A DNA stretch of 47,975 bases from a virus (IMGVR_UViG_3300048125_000296:1-47975); one strand, 5' to 3'; positions 1 to 5,819 are shown, counted from the first letter of the stretch. A program made the numbers and translations. The notes: generated by a model not told the origin, from the sequence alone.

Positions 1-192
1 TTTTTGCCTTCGTGATGTTCACGGTTCTTTGCCTGTCGCTCAGAGGTTAAGGCATACAGGCACCCAGCGCCCTAAGGCTGTCAAATCGGCATGTTCATCA
101 GAGCTCCCGTCAACTCACCAGTGCTCCCAAGGCTTTTCAGCGGCAGGCCAAATAGTACCCATTTACTAACGTTTTTTTGCGCGCACGGCGCC
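1..192. repeat. Terminal direct repeat, left copy
   Basis: These bases are repeated at 47784..47975 with a single difference: C at 127 against A at 47910. The repeat spans the first codons of the ParB-like gene (minus strand, 1..22 here) and part of the noncoding DNA before it. The simplest reading is a circular or circularly permuted genome whose assembly overlaps itself. A true terminal repeat in the virion cannot be excluded. The mismatch means the two ends came from different reads or variants, or that one end carries an error. Confidence 0.95.
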
Positions 193-303
193 CGAGGGAT
201 TTTTATCGAGGCAGGACCCAAAAAGGGGGGACCCCCTGCTGCCCCCGCTAGCTCAAATGCACTGCAGCAACTGGGATCCGACCGCCCGGCCCCTGTGTTT
301 ACA
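23..303. other. Noncoding region before the ParB-terminase genes; candidate cos region
   Basis: About 280 bases lie between the stop of the gpZ-like gene and the start of the ParB-like gene. I see no convincing gene here; the plus-strand frame 91..339 has no family resemblance. A perfect 6-bp-arm palindrome of G and C runs sits at 224..237. A TTGACA on the minus strand (79..84) could be a -35 box, but no -10 at normal spacing follows. Lambda-type terminases usually cut at a cos near terS, so this is the natural place to look for the packaging site. That role is inferred. Confidence 0.4.
224..237. other. GC palindrome, possible cos core or terminator
   Basis: AGGGGG, a two-base centre GA, then CCCCCT form a near-perfect palindrome. 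Read on the minus strand it is followed by five T residues (220..224), so it could also act as a weak terminator after the gpZ-like gene. The two-base loop makes a stable RNA hairpin less likely than a protein-binding or cut site. Confidence 0.3.
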
Positions 304-891
304 TCACTTAATAAATCCGCGCGTCTTTGCTTTCAGTGACTGGATGACTGAGTTCTGCAGCTTCTCCATCGCCTTGCTCTCCACATGGTCAAGGATTGCG
401 GCCTTGTGCTTGCCCCCTGTGAATGCGTTGTGAAAGCTTGGCCCCATCATCTTGCTGATTGGTGTTCTGCCGTCACCATCTCGAACGAATGGCCCACCAC
501 TTGCGAATGCAGGATTTCTAAATGCGTTCTTTCTAGGCTTTCGTGTGCCGCCCTTGAACACTTTGATGCTGGCGTTTTTCTTGTCCTGCCACCGCACCCC
601 ATGAAGGGGGGCGAACATCCGACCCGAGAATGGCTTGGCTGATGACCTGACCTCGATGCTGGCCCCTGGCCCTGATGTGATGATCCTCGGCGTGCTGATC
701 GCATCCTTGAGGGTGCGTTGCTTTGGGGTGTAGTGCTTAGCCATGGCCTGGGCCATATATCCAGGGATAGGCTTTGCCGCCCTACGAAAACCCACTTCCA
801 TGGCCTTGTCGATGTCCCTACCCGCCAATTTCACAAGGGCCTTATCCAGCTCGGGGAGCCCCTCCAAGGTATAGCTCGGTCTAATTGCCAT
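304..891 (-). CDS. Minor tail protein Z-like (gpZ family)
   Basis: The 195-residue product resembles the lambda gpZ/prophage minor tail Z family, tail-completion proteins acting at the head-proximal end of the tail. The C-terminal third has the family signature of a glycine pair, a short charged loop and then PISKMMGPS. The start at 891 is chosen over an in-frame codon at 957 because AGGAGGAAAGACG precedes this ATG directly; the upstream gene ends inside the same stretch, so the two are translationally coupled. It is odd that Z lies upstream of the ParB and terminase genes instead of beside the other neck genes around 40 kb; in lambda it follows FII. Family assignment is from recall of the motif. 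Confidence 0.6.
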   Translation of the reverse strand: MAIRPSYTLEGLPELDKALVKLAGRDIDKAMEVGFRRAAKPIPGYMAQAMAKHYTPKQRTLKDAISTPRIITSGPGASIEVRSSAKPFSGRMFAPLHGVRWQDKKNASIKVFKGGTRKPRKNAFRNPAFASGGPFVRDGDGRTPISKMMGPSFHNAFTGGKHKAAILDHVESKAMEKLQNSVIQSLKAKTRGFIK

Positions 892-1132
892 CGTCTTTCC
901 TCCTGCAGAGATTGCGTGAATCGTGGCAGACAACAAAGGGCTGAGAGCCTCGCTCATCTGAGAGCTTCACTACCACCTTGGTGGTGCCCTGTCTCGTCCA
1001 TAGGCTCTCAACGGTCCCGCGAGACCACCCGGAGCCCCTATAAACCCATACGGGCCAGCCGGTGCGGTATTCACCCAGGGGGAGACCAGGGACGGCCAGA
1101 CGTTGCCAGCCTGGCTGTTTACGTGGATCCAT
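881..1132 (-). CDS. Hypothetical protein, first gene of the late run
   Basis: 83 residues from ATG 1132. An in-frame TTG at 1198 is possible but overlaps the TCAAAC repeats. The stop lies 10 bases inside the next gene and the last codons form the Shine-Dalgarno sequence of the gpZ-like gene, which argues that it is translated. The C-terminal half has a beta-strand, SH3-like look (GWPVWVYRGSGWSRGTV, then VVCHDSRNL). I do not recognise a named family. It probably supports head or tail completion, judged only by its neighbour. Confidence 0.55.
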   Translation of the reverse strand: MDPRKQPGWQRLAVPGLPLGEYRTGWPVWVYRGSGWSRGTVESLWTRQGTTKVVVKLSDERGSQPFVVCHDSRNLCRRKDDGN

Positions 1133-1185
1133 TCCCCAGGGTATCCAGGGCAGCTGGGGCAGGCCTGAAAAGTGCTGTAAACAGC

Positions 1186-1459
1186 TCAAACGGCTCAAAC
1201 AGTAATGTTTGAAAAAGCGTTTGACCGAAATCCGTTGCAGGGCAAGGGGTTTCTCTATCTATCTATCTATTCAAACAATAAAACGGTATAAATATATCCC
1301 CATTATGAGGATCTCTCTTTTTTTTGGCTTTCTTGGAGGTGTAAAAGGGGGGTTGTACTGGGGACCGTTTGGCGTTTGAAATCGCCTAATCCATTGGCAC
1401 AACTGAGAAAAACTCAAACAAAAAGCGTTTTATTTGCGTATGAAATGCCCTTTTCAAAC
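1186..1459. repeat. Array of eight TCAAAC/GTTTGA hexamers in a gene-poor region
   Basis: Copies occur at 1186, 1195, 1207, 1219, 1271, 1374, 1414 and 1454 (start positions, both orientations). The first four are spaced 9, 12 and 12 bases apart, and several extend to TCAAACG. About 0.1 copy would be expected by chance. The stretch 1199..1464 holds no gene I can support. It also holds a four-unit CTAT run (1255..1270) and AT-rich DNA (1271..1300) with minus-strand -10-like hexamers. It lies just before the first late genes, so it may be an operator array for the late promoter or an iteron origin. Confidence 0.6.
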
Positions 1460-1464
1460 GGCTT

Positions 1465-1764
1465 TTAGCGCTTCTTTTTGTCTCGCTCGTCCATTCCGCG
1501 ACTCAAGCTGATCAAGGTTGTGAGCAGCGCCATGAGCACGGCAACCGAGCTCGATTCACTTTCGCGGCACGCTGGCGGCCGTGAGGCGACTTGCTCGCGT
1601 TTTTGGGTGGTTGCGTGCTTCTCATAAAGCGGCCACGCCCTGGGGGCCACGATGAACGCGCAATTTGCCCACTGGGCAATCGTCAGGACCGCCACAGCCC
1701 CCACGACGGAGCAAATGGTTCGCCATAGCCAATTGGGCACGTCTAAGGGGGCAGCTGGCCCCAT
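1465..1764 (-). CDS. Small membrane protein, possible holin
   Basis: 99 residues with two hydrophobic segments (about 14-38 and 71-88) and a very basic C-terminus ending DKKKR. Two membrane spans plus a charged tail fits a class II holin or another small phage membrane protein, but no family is recognised and it is far from the lysozyme at 18 kb. The Shine-Dalgarno sequence is weak. It is divergent from 1797..1994, leaving about 30 bases between the starts. The lack of support beyond the membrane spans keeps confidence low. Confidence 0.4.
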   Translation of the reverse strand: MGPAAPLDVPNWLWRTICSVVGAVAVLTIAQWANCAFIVAPRAWPLYEKHATTQKREQVASRPPACRESESSSVAVLMALLTTLISLSRGMDERDKKKR

Positions 1765-1796
1765 CTTCGCTAGAACGGCACAGGGGAGAGCATTGA

Positions 1797-1994
1797 ATGG
1801 ACGACGAGGCGCTAGAAACCATCATCGAGATGGAGGTTCCACTCTCAACGCTGCGCCTGATGCACATTTGCGCCTCTCGAACGCTTGACGCTTGGCCTGG
1901 GGGCGATCCGTGGGAGCAAGAGCACCTCATGGAGCTAAAGCGCGACCTGTACGTGATTTTGATGTCCGCTCTTTACGAGACCGACCAAATCTGA
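1797..1994 (+). CDS. Small acidic hypothetical protein
   Basis: 65 residues, acidic and leucine-rich, probably helical. GGGGAGAG is well placed before ATG 1797. No family is recognised. It is one of the few plus-strand genes in the early half and converges on the HTH gene 2059..2373, with a hairpin between them. It could be a regulator or a host-takeover peptide; nothing in the sequence decides this. Confidence 0.55.
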   Translation: MDDEALETIIEMEVPLSTLRLMHICASRTLDAWPGGDPWEQEHLMELKRDLYVILMSALYETDQI

Positions 1995-1996
1995 GC

Positions 1997-2019
1997 AAAA
2001 AAAACCCCCAGTGCGGGGG
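1997..2019 (-). terminator. Rho-independent terminator
   Basis: On the minus strand CCCCC, a five-base loop and GGGGG are followed by eight T residues. It ends the promoter-A cassette, 40 bases after the stop of the HTH gene at 2059. Confidence 0.85.
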
Positions 2020-2058
2020 CACCGGGGGACGTTCTACCTGCGCGAATTTTACCAGGCT

Positions 2059-2373
2059 TTACTTGGCCCAATCGTTCATCTGCTGTTCGAGTGCGCGCAA
2101 GTCATACAAGCAATGAGACCCTTCGCCCATACGGCGCCAATGCTTGCCGGCTTCAATGCGATTTTCTTGACGCCATCTGACAAGAGTTCGACGCGATATC
2201 TGTAAGGCTTCGCAAACGTCAGGAGCTTTAACCCACTCGACGCCAACTGTCTCTCGATAGTACGAAATTTCTCGTTCAGCTTCATCCGCCAAAAGCGTTC
2301 CAGCAATGTCATCGGATTCAATAGCGATTTCAAGCAAGCTCGCAAGCGCGTCGGCGTGTTCTTTAAGGTTCAT
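2059..2373 (-). CDS. Small helix-turn-helix DNA-binding protein (excisionase/MerR-like)
   Basis: 104 residues. The N-terminal half is an acidic helical region. Residues about 48-95 form a winged helix-turn-helix with VKAPDVCEALQISRRTLVRW followed by a basic wing, as in excisionase-like (HTH_17/MerR-type) proteins. It is the last gene of the promoter-A cassette, overlaps the stop of 2363..2524 and is followed by a strong terminator. It could be the excisionase or a regulator of the repeated promoters. The other candidate is the AlpA-like protein at 14118. Confidence 0.65.
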   Translation of the reverse strand: MNLKEHADALASLLEIAIESDDIAGTLLADEAEREISYYRETVGVEWVKAPDVCEALQISRRTLVRWRQENRIEAGKHWRRMGEGSHCLYDLRALEQQMNDWAK

Positions 2374-2524
2374 CGGTCCAATCTGTAGGGATGGGCGGCT
2401 GTTCGGCCACGTAAGCGCGAAAAGTTTGCTGTAGGTCGTCCAGAGTCGTGCCCAGCTCTAGGGCGAGCTTGGCGACGTTGGTTTGGCCCTGGTAAAGCAG
2501 GGCGTGGGCTTCTGCGCGGGTCAT
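2363..2524 (-). CDS. Hypothetical small protein
   Basis: 53 residues (MTRAEAHALLYQG...), helical and acidic at the end. Its ATG is joined to the stop of the upstream gene as TGATGA, and its stop overlaps the start of the HTH gene by 11 bases. Coupling on both sides is the main evidence that it is real. No family is recognised. Confidence 0.6.
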   Translation of the reverse strand: MTRAEAHALLYQGQTNVAKLALELGTTLDDLQQTFRAYVAEQPPIPTDWTDEP

Positions 2525-2709
2525 CAGGCGGCCAGAAACTCGTTGATTGCGCGGCCGTAGAACCAGAAGGAACCGCGCTGAACTTCCCAGGCGTAACCGG
2601 CTTGCTTGCAGTAGGCGATTAGCCCATCAGTGGTCTTGCCTGCTTTCTCCAGGGCATAGGAGATGGAAGCGCCGGAGTTGATGGAGGAGGGGTGAAGGGG
2701 GAAGGTCAT
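2524..2709 (-). CDS. Hypothetical small protein, first gene of cassette A
   Basis: 61 residues (MTFPLHPSSINSGASIS...). The start at 2709 is chosen because it lies just after the -10 box of promoter A; the frame is open further upstream but that part would run through the promoter. It has no Shine-Dalgarno, only a short C/A-rich leader, like the first genes of the sister cassettes. The C-terminus is aromatic-rich (WEVQRGSFWFYGRAI). No family is recognised. Confidence 0.65.
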   Translation of the reverse strand: MTFPLHPSSINSGASISYALEKAGKTTDGLIAYCKQAGYAWEVQRGSFWFYGRAINEFLAA

Positions 2710-2731
2710 TTGCTTGCCTGTCGATGTCCTA

Positions 2732-2790
2732 AGTATGACGGACAGGCCCACACTCTGACAGTGCTCTGTCACACTTCGACATCTGACACA
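2732..2790 (-). promoter_or_regulatory. Repeated promoter/operator, copy A
   Basis: Minus-strand -10 box CATACT (2732..2737), then exactly 29 bases upstream the box TGTGACA (2767..2773), with TGNCA-like half-sites about every 10 bases between. The upstream conserved part reaches about 2790. It drives 2709 to 2059. The stop codon of the preceding gene (2769) falls inside the TGTGACA box. Confidence 0.75.
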
Positions 2791-2966
2791 TGCCGTGCCA
2801 GCAAAACATCCCAGCAAGCTAGGAACCGCCACAAAAAAGGGAGGTGTCGCTCAGGGCGCACCTCCCAGCAATTTGGGCGGATCTCAAATATCGAAAAATC
2901 AAGGCCCGCCGCGTCGCTTGCTCTTTGTTGGAGTTTGCGAGCGGTTGAAAGGCTGGGGCAGTGCAT
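2769..2966 (-). CDS. Hypothetical small protein
   Basis: 65 residues from ATG 2966, coupled as TGATG to the stop of 2966..3283; a GTG lies one codon earlier. Tryptophan- and arginine-rich middle (FEIRPNCWEVRPERHLPFLW). The C-terminal codons overlap the upstream half of promoter A, so its 3' end is shared with a regulatory element. No family is recognised. Confidence 0.5.
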   Translation of the reverse strand: MHCPSLSTARKLQQRASDAAGLDFSIFEIRPNCWEVRPERHLPFLWRFLACWDVLLARHVSDVEV

Positions 2967-3283
2967 CACCGGAAGACGCCGGGGGATGCGTTAAGCGTCC
3001 CCCATCCTGTGACATTTTGTCGGCGAGTGTTTCGAGGTGGTGACGGTCGGTTTCTAATTCCGTCCAGGTCGTCTGCCAGGTCCGACAGCTCTTTTTTTAA
3101 ACGTCTGTACGTGAAAGCCGGGAGAGCTCGACGCAATGCGGCCCCGTCGCTTTCGCCCATCTGGCGCAGCACTGCATGACTGCCATGCTGTCCGCCTCTG
3201 ACGGTTACGACCTGTTGCCCGATCGACACCGCGCAAAATTCGAGGTTGATTTGCTGGCTTGTGGGTGAGCTGATGATTGGCAT
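2966..3283 (-). CDS. Hypothetical protein
   Basis: 105 residues (MPIISSPTSQQINLEF...), with a beta-like N-terminal half (QQVVTVRGGQHGSHAVLRQM) and a basic, probably helical middle (RRALPAFTYRRLKKELSDL). ATG 3283 is preferred over 3325, which would overlap the previous gene. It has no Shine-Dalgarno sequence. A hairpin lies between it and the stop of 3322..3555. It is second in cassette B. No family is recognised. Confidence 0.55.
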   Translation of the reverse strand: MPIISSPTSQQINLEFCAVSIGQQVVTVRGGQHGSHAVLRQMGESDGAALRRALPAFTYRRLKKELSDLADDLDGIRNRPSPPRNTRRQNVTGWGTLNASPGVFR

Positions 3284-3308
3284 GGCTTGAAAAGTAAGGA
3301 GGTAAGGA

Positions 3309-3323
3309 GAGGCCCAAGGCCTC
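3309..3323 (-). other. Hairpin overlapping a stop codon
   Basis: GAGGCC, CAA, GGCCTC form a 6-bp stem that overlaps the TGA of 3322..3555. No T run follows on the minus strand, so it is not a classical terminator. The same hairpin at the same place relative to a stop recurs at 4221..4236, and with a T run at 4509..4528. It may stabilise mRNA or attenuate. Confidence 0.5.
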
Positions 3324-3555
3324 AAGCTTCGGCGAGAGCGTAAAGAGCGGTTTTGATGTCTTGGCGCTTGTAGCTCTCAGCAGCCTGGGCGATCGAGCGG
3401 AAGGTCTTGCCGTAGCTAAGGCCCCGGCCGCCGTTCTGGGCGATGTAAACAGTGCAGCCGCCGTAGGTGTGCAAGGCGACCTCAACGGTTTTGCCTTTCT
3501 CAGTGGTGAGGATGAAGAAGTTGGCGCATTCGGTGGATTGCTGAATGAGTGTCAT
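3322..3555 (-). CDS. Hypothetical small protein, first gene of cassette B
   Basis: 77 residues (MTLIQQSTECANFFI...), probably a small beta-rich domain followed by helices. ATG 3555 lies about 22 bases after the -10 box of promoter B; the leader is C/A-rich without Shine-Dalgarno. No family is recognised. The stop is embedded in the GAGGCC hairpin. Confidence 0.65.
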   Translation of the reverse strand: MTLIQQSTECANFFILTTEKGKTVEVALHTYGGCTVYIAQNGGRGLSYGKTFRSIAQAAESYKRQDIKTALYALAEA

Positions 3556-3577
3556 GTGGTTGGTTGCGTATGAGTTA

Positions 3578-3634
3578 ATTATGACCCCAGGATGGCAGAG
3601 TTTGCCACCCCGTGTCACAGTTCGTCATGTGTCC
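3578..3634 (-). promoter_or_regulatory. Repeated promoter/operator, copy B
   Basis: Minus-strand -10 box CATAAT (3578..3583), 29 bases to TGTGACA (3613..3619), with TGGCA and TGCCA between, about 10 bases apart. It precedes 3322..3555. The stop TGA of the upstream gene (3625) lies inside the conserved upstream part. Confidence 0.75.
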
Positions 3635-3870
3635 AACCTGTGGTGACGCTGGGCGGCTTCAAATAACGGCACCGGGTCCAGGTGGTATTTGTCGCAGGTG
3701 ACCAGAAGCGAGCGGAACAGCAGGACGATCAGCGCTCGAATGCTTGTGTCTGTCCATTCGTAGTGACTGCGGTTCGTGAGCTTGCAGAGGCTGCTCAGGT
3801 AGTGGTTGGCCTTGCGGCTGCGAACGACGGCGAGACGCCGCCATGCCTGGGCCTTGGTTTCGGTAGTCAT
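3625..3870 (-). CDS. Hypothetical small basic protein
   Basis: 81 residues (MTTETKAQAWRRL...), arginine/lysine-rich N-terminus, helical throughout. ATG 3870 follows the previous stop by 8 bases and is preferred over 3882. Last gene of cassette C. Its stop lies in the upstream element of promoter B. No family is recognised; the basic helical build would allow nucleic-acid binding. Confidence 0.6.
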   Translation of the reverse strand: MTTETKAQAWRRLAVVRSRKANHYLSSLCKLTNRSHYEWTDTSIRALIVLLFRSLLVTCDKYHLDPVPLFEAAQRHHRLDT

Positions 3871-3878
3871 GGCAGGTC

Positions 3879-4193
3879 TCAAGCGTTGACGGGAACAGCG
3901 ACGGCGCGGACCTTGTCGCGAAAAACGCCGGTCCCGACGTTGACCCGGTTCTCCTGATCCCAGTTGCAGACCTCCTGGCCTTGCAGGCGAGCGGCGAACT
4001 CGCGGCTCTTCCTAAGGTTCTTCTCGGCCAGGTCGGGACGACCGGCCCAGCAGGGCTCAATGTTTTCGATGCGGCTGTCGCTGTAGGTGATCTCGATGTA
4101 GATGGCGTGGGTGTAGGTGCGAGCGGTGCGGCGGGTGAAGACCTCTCCGGTCTCAGCGGTGGCGGTGATCTTGCGGGGCTTGGCGGTGGTCAT
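3879..4193 (-). CDS. Hypothetical protein
   Basis: 104 residues (MTTAKPRKITATAE...), with a basic N-terminus, then a beta-rich middle (HAIYIEITYSDSRIENIEP). Second gene of cassette C, after the hairpin at 4221..4236. It starts ATG ACC, like most genes in the cluster. No family is recognised. Confidence 0.6.
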   Translation of the reverse strand: MTTAKPRKITATAETGEVFTRRTARTYTHAIYIEITYSDSRIENIEPCWAGRPDLAEKNLRKSREFAARLQGQEVCNWDQENRVNVGTGVFRDKVRAVAVPVNA

Positions 4194-4220
4194 GATTTCG
4201 GAAGGTAGAACGAAAGGGGA

Positions 4221-4236
4221 GAGGCCCAGGGGCCTC
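4221..4236 (-). other. Hairpin overlapping a stop codon
   Basis: GAGGCC, CAGG, GGCCTC form a stem whose 3' arm includes the TGA of 4235..4414. It is the same arrangement as 3309..3323, with no T run. Its recurrence in paralogous cassettes suggests a function in RNA stability or attenuation. Confidence 0.5.
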
Positions 4237-4414
4237 AGGCGAGGCGGGAGAAAAGCTCAGTTTGAAGGCGTTGCAGTTGCTCAAGGTTGTGAGCTTGTGA
4301 GAGAGGGCGGGTGAGGCCTGCTTGATGCTTAGTTGTGGACTCAATGAGCTTGATCAGATTCGGGGTGGTGAGTCCGGTGATGTAGCGGTCTTCGGCGGCT
4401 TGAAGTTTGGTCAT
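4235..4414 (-). CDS. Hypothetical small protein, first gene of cassette C
   Basis: 59 residues (MTKLQAAEDRYITG...), helical, rich in leucine and glutamine. ATG 4414 lies just behind promoter C; the longer frame to 4480 would run through the promoter and is rejected. No Shine-Dalgarno. No family is recognised. Confidence 0.65.
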   Translation of the reverse strand: MTKLQAAEDRYITGLTTPNLIKLIESTTKHQAGLTRPLSQAHNLEQLQRLQTELFSRLA

Positions 4415-4439
4415 GGTGCTCTGTGCGTTTGACTCCCTA

Positions 4440-4496
4440 AGTATGCCAGCCCGTGCCAGCTCGTGCCATGCCTGTGTCACACTTTGTCATGTGTCA
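4440..4496 (-). promoter_or_regulatory. Repeated promoter/operator, copy C (best conserved)
   Basis: Minus-strand -10 box CATACT (4440..4445) and 29 bases to TGTGACA (4475..4481). Three TGGCA repeats exactly 10 bases apart lead into the -10 box, and TGACA and TGACACA lie upstream. This copy shows the phased half-site pattern most clearly. Confidence 0.8.
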
Positions 4497-4508
4497 CGCG
4501 CGAGCATT

Positions 4509-4528
4509 AAAAAAGGCCCTCAGGCCTT
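4509..4528 (-). terminator. Rho-independent terminator with the stop codon in its loop
   Basis: Minus-strand AAGGCC, TGAG, GGCCTT followed by T residues (six in all). The TGA of 4520..4708 forms the loop. It separates cassette D from promoter C. Confidence 0.8.
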
Positions 4529-4708
4529 GACCACCACTGGGGTGGAGTTGGCGACCGATGCGCCTATGGAACCGGCCCAGTACCGGTAAAAACCGGGCTT
4601 AGCGGCCAGGGCCGCCAGGGCCGCCGCTTCGGTCTTGAACTTGCCGGGGAGCACATAGGCTCCGGCGGTGAGAACCCAAGTGCGGCGGATCTTGGTGGCG
4701 GTGATCAT
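4520..4708 (-). CDS. Hypothetical small protein, sole gene of cassette D
   Basis: 62 residues (MITATKIRRTWVLTAG...), alanine-rich with a tryptophan/tyrosine patch (GFYRYWAGSIG). ATG 4708 follows the -10 box of promoter D by about 25 bases with a C/A-rich leader and no Shine-Dalgarno. It is flanked by its own promoter and terminator, a one-gene transcription unit. No family is recognised. Confidence 0.65.
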   Translation of the reverse strand: MITATKIRRTWVLTAGAYVLPGKFKTEAAALAALAAKPGFYRYWAGSIGASVANSTPVVVKA

Positions 4709-4732
4709 TGGGTTGGCTGCGTTGTTGAACTA

Positions 4733-4789
4733 AGTATGCCAAACCCTGTCAGCCTATGGCGTGCCCTTGTCACAGTTTGTCATCTGACC
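4733..4789 (-). promoter_or_regulatory. Repeated promoter/operator, copy D
   Basis: Minus-strand -10 box CATACT (4733..4738), 29 bases, TGTGACA (4768..4774). TGACA and TGGCA half-sites are 10 bases apart before the -10. The TGTGACA box includes the TGA stop of 4770..4937, so coding and operator sequence are shared. Confidence 0.75.
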
Positions 4790-4937
4790 TGTATTTCTGG
4801 AAAAGCCCCGTGAACGTGTGGTGATGTTCGTGGCTGGGGTCGTCTCGCTTGTCGAGCTCATAAAGAACCTGCAGGCGCTCCACTCGTAAGTTCATTTCGT
4901 GGGCGTGCTTGGCGGCTTCTGACTTGAACTCGGTCAT
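4770..4937 (-). CDS. Hypothetical small charged protein
   Basis: 55 residues (MTEFKSEAAKHAHEM...), highly charged and helical, with a histidine cluster (HEHHH). It is coupled as ATGA to the stop of 4934..5254. Its last codons and stop are part of promoter D. No family is recognised. Confidence 0.6.
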   Translation of the reverse strand: MTEFKSEAAKHAHEMNLRVERLQVLYELDKRDDPSHEHHHTFTGLFQKYRSDDKL

Positions 4938-5254
4938 GTGATCATCTTGGTTTGATTGTTTGGGTCGCTTTCGTCCAGGGCGTGCGCTTCAGGGCCGAAC
5001 CCCTCGCGCTTAATCGCCTCAAGATCGACAGCGGGCGCCGTTGGGGCGTCGAGGCTTTCTAGCCACTCGTCGAGGGCTTCCCTTGTGGGTGTTGCCTTTG
5101 GCCATTTTATAAACCTCAGCATTTCCCGCACGTCGTAGAACATCCGCGAGGTATGCGGGCGCCAGACCACGAAATATGGGCTCGGCCCTTCCCTGACGAC
5201 GTGGCGCTCGATTAGCAGGGCGCCGGGCTTTTCAAATCGCTTGGGCTTGAGCAT
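4934..5254 (-). CDS. Hypothetical protein
   Basis: 106 residues (MLKPKRFEKPGALLI...). An N-terminal beta region (SPYFVVWRPHTSRMFYDVREM) precedes a helical acidic C-terminal half. ATG 5254 lies directly after the T run of the terminator 5256..5286, so either a promoter overlaps that hairpin or read-through/attenuation controls the gene. No family is recognised. Confidence 0.6.
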   Translation of the reverse strand: MLKPKRFEKPGALLIERHVVREGPSPYFVVWRPHTSRMFYDVREMLRFIKWPKATPTREALDEWLESLDAPTAPAVDLEAIKREGFGPEAHALDESDPNNQTKMIT

Positions 5255-5255
5255 G

Positions 5256-5286
5256 AAAAAAGGGGCCGGTCTCACGTGGCCCCTTT
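5256..5286 (-). terminator. Terminator or attenuator abutting a start codon
   Basis: Minus-strand AAGGGGCC, a ten-base loop, GGCCCCTT and further T residues. The next start codon (5254) follows the T run immediately. It ends the 5796..5331 transcript, or attenuates expression of the two genes below. Confidence 0.8.
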
Positions 5287-5330
5287 AGTTTGGCTCCCCT
5301 TGTCTGTGGTGTGTCTCCCACAGCCTCAGG

Positions 5331-5447
5331 CTAAAACTTTTGGCACTGCGCGGCCGTTCCGTCACATCTCTCAACGGTGGCCATCTCAGCGGGTCCGTTG
5401 ATAGCAAAAGCGGCAACGATGACGGCGGCAAAAAAGAAAAATTTCAT
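5331..5447 (-). CDS. Tiny exported peptide
   Basis: 38 residues: MKFFFFAAVIVAAFAING is a clear signal or membrane segment, then a short acidic tail with two cysteines (RCDGTAAQC). ATG overlaps the stop of 5444..5632 (ATGA). It probably acts in the inner membrane or periplasm, for example as a superinfection-exclusion or lysis-timing peptide. That role is speculation from the topology. Confidence 0.6.
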   Translation of the reverse strand: MKFFFFAAVIVAAFAINGPAEMATVERCDGTAAQCQKF

Positions 5448-5632
5448 CGGTAGATAAAGCGAGGGTTGAGTCGGTCAATGATGCGGAACTGATCGGCGCT
5501 AACTGTGGGCTCGCTGCGTCGAGCGGCTTTGAGTTTGCGGGCGGCTGCCTCTTGGCTGTGGTGAGTGCTAAGCAACGCCCAGGCCCCGGCGCGGAATGCC
5601 TGAACCTGGAAAGGGAGATGCGGGCAACTCAT
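5444..5632 (-). CDS. Hypothetical small basic protein
   Basis: 62 residues (MSCPHLPFQVQAFRAG...), arginine-rich, helical middle (SQEAAARKLKAARRSE). Coupled as TGATGA with the gene before and ATGA with the gene after. Second gene of cassette E. No family is recognised. Confidence 0.6.
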   Translation of the reverse strand: MSCPHLPFQVQAFRAGAWALLSTHHSQEAAARKLKAARRSEPTVSADQFRIIDRLNPRFIYR

Positions 5633-5796
5633 CAGGCGAACAGGGCGCGAACTGCTTTGGCTGTGTTTTCGTGGAAGATTGCGTTATCGGCTTGGCGCTT
5701 GACCAGGAAGCGGAAGCCCTGGATCTGTTGGCCGGCCTTGCCCATGTCGACGACTGAGAAACCGGCGTTGAAGGCTTGGAGTTGAAGTGAAGTCAT
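5632..5796 (-). CDS. Hypothetical small protein, first gene of cassette E
   Basis: 54 residues (MTSLQLQAFNAGFSVV...), ending in a basic helix (HENTAKAVRALFA) that resembles the C-terminus of the 3322..3555 product. ATG 5796 follows promoter E; leader C/A-rich, no Shine-Dalgarno. The longer frame to 5862 would cover the promoter and is rejected. Confidence 0.65.
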   Translation of the reverse strand: MTSLQLQAFNAGFSVVDMGKAGQQIQGFRFLVKRQADNAIFHENTAKAVRALFA

Positions 5797-5819
5797 TGGG
5801 GTGGGTTGCTGATGTCCTA

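Noticed and set aside
79-84. TTGACA on the minus strand as a late promoter -35 box
   Set aside because: No -10 box follows at 16-19 bases; the nearest TATG is 20 bases away.
91-339. Plus-strand frame of 82 codons in the noncoding region before the ParB-like gene
   Set aside because: Low-complexity composition, no ribosome site, and it runs into the end of the gpZ-like gene on the other strand.
1255-1270. CTAT microsatellite
   Set aside because: Only four units; probably slippage, with no regulatory meaning by itself.
3054-3485. 143-codon minus frame overlapping two small cassette genes
   Set aside because: Arginine/serine-rich shadow frame that spans the intergenic hairpin and has no start supported by a promoter.
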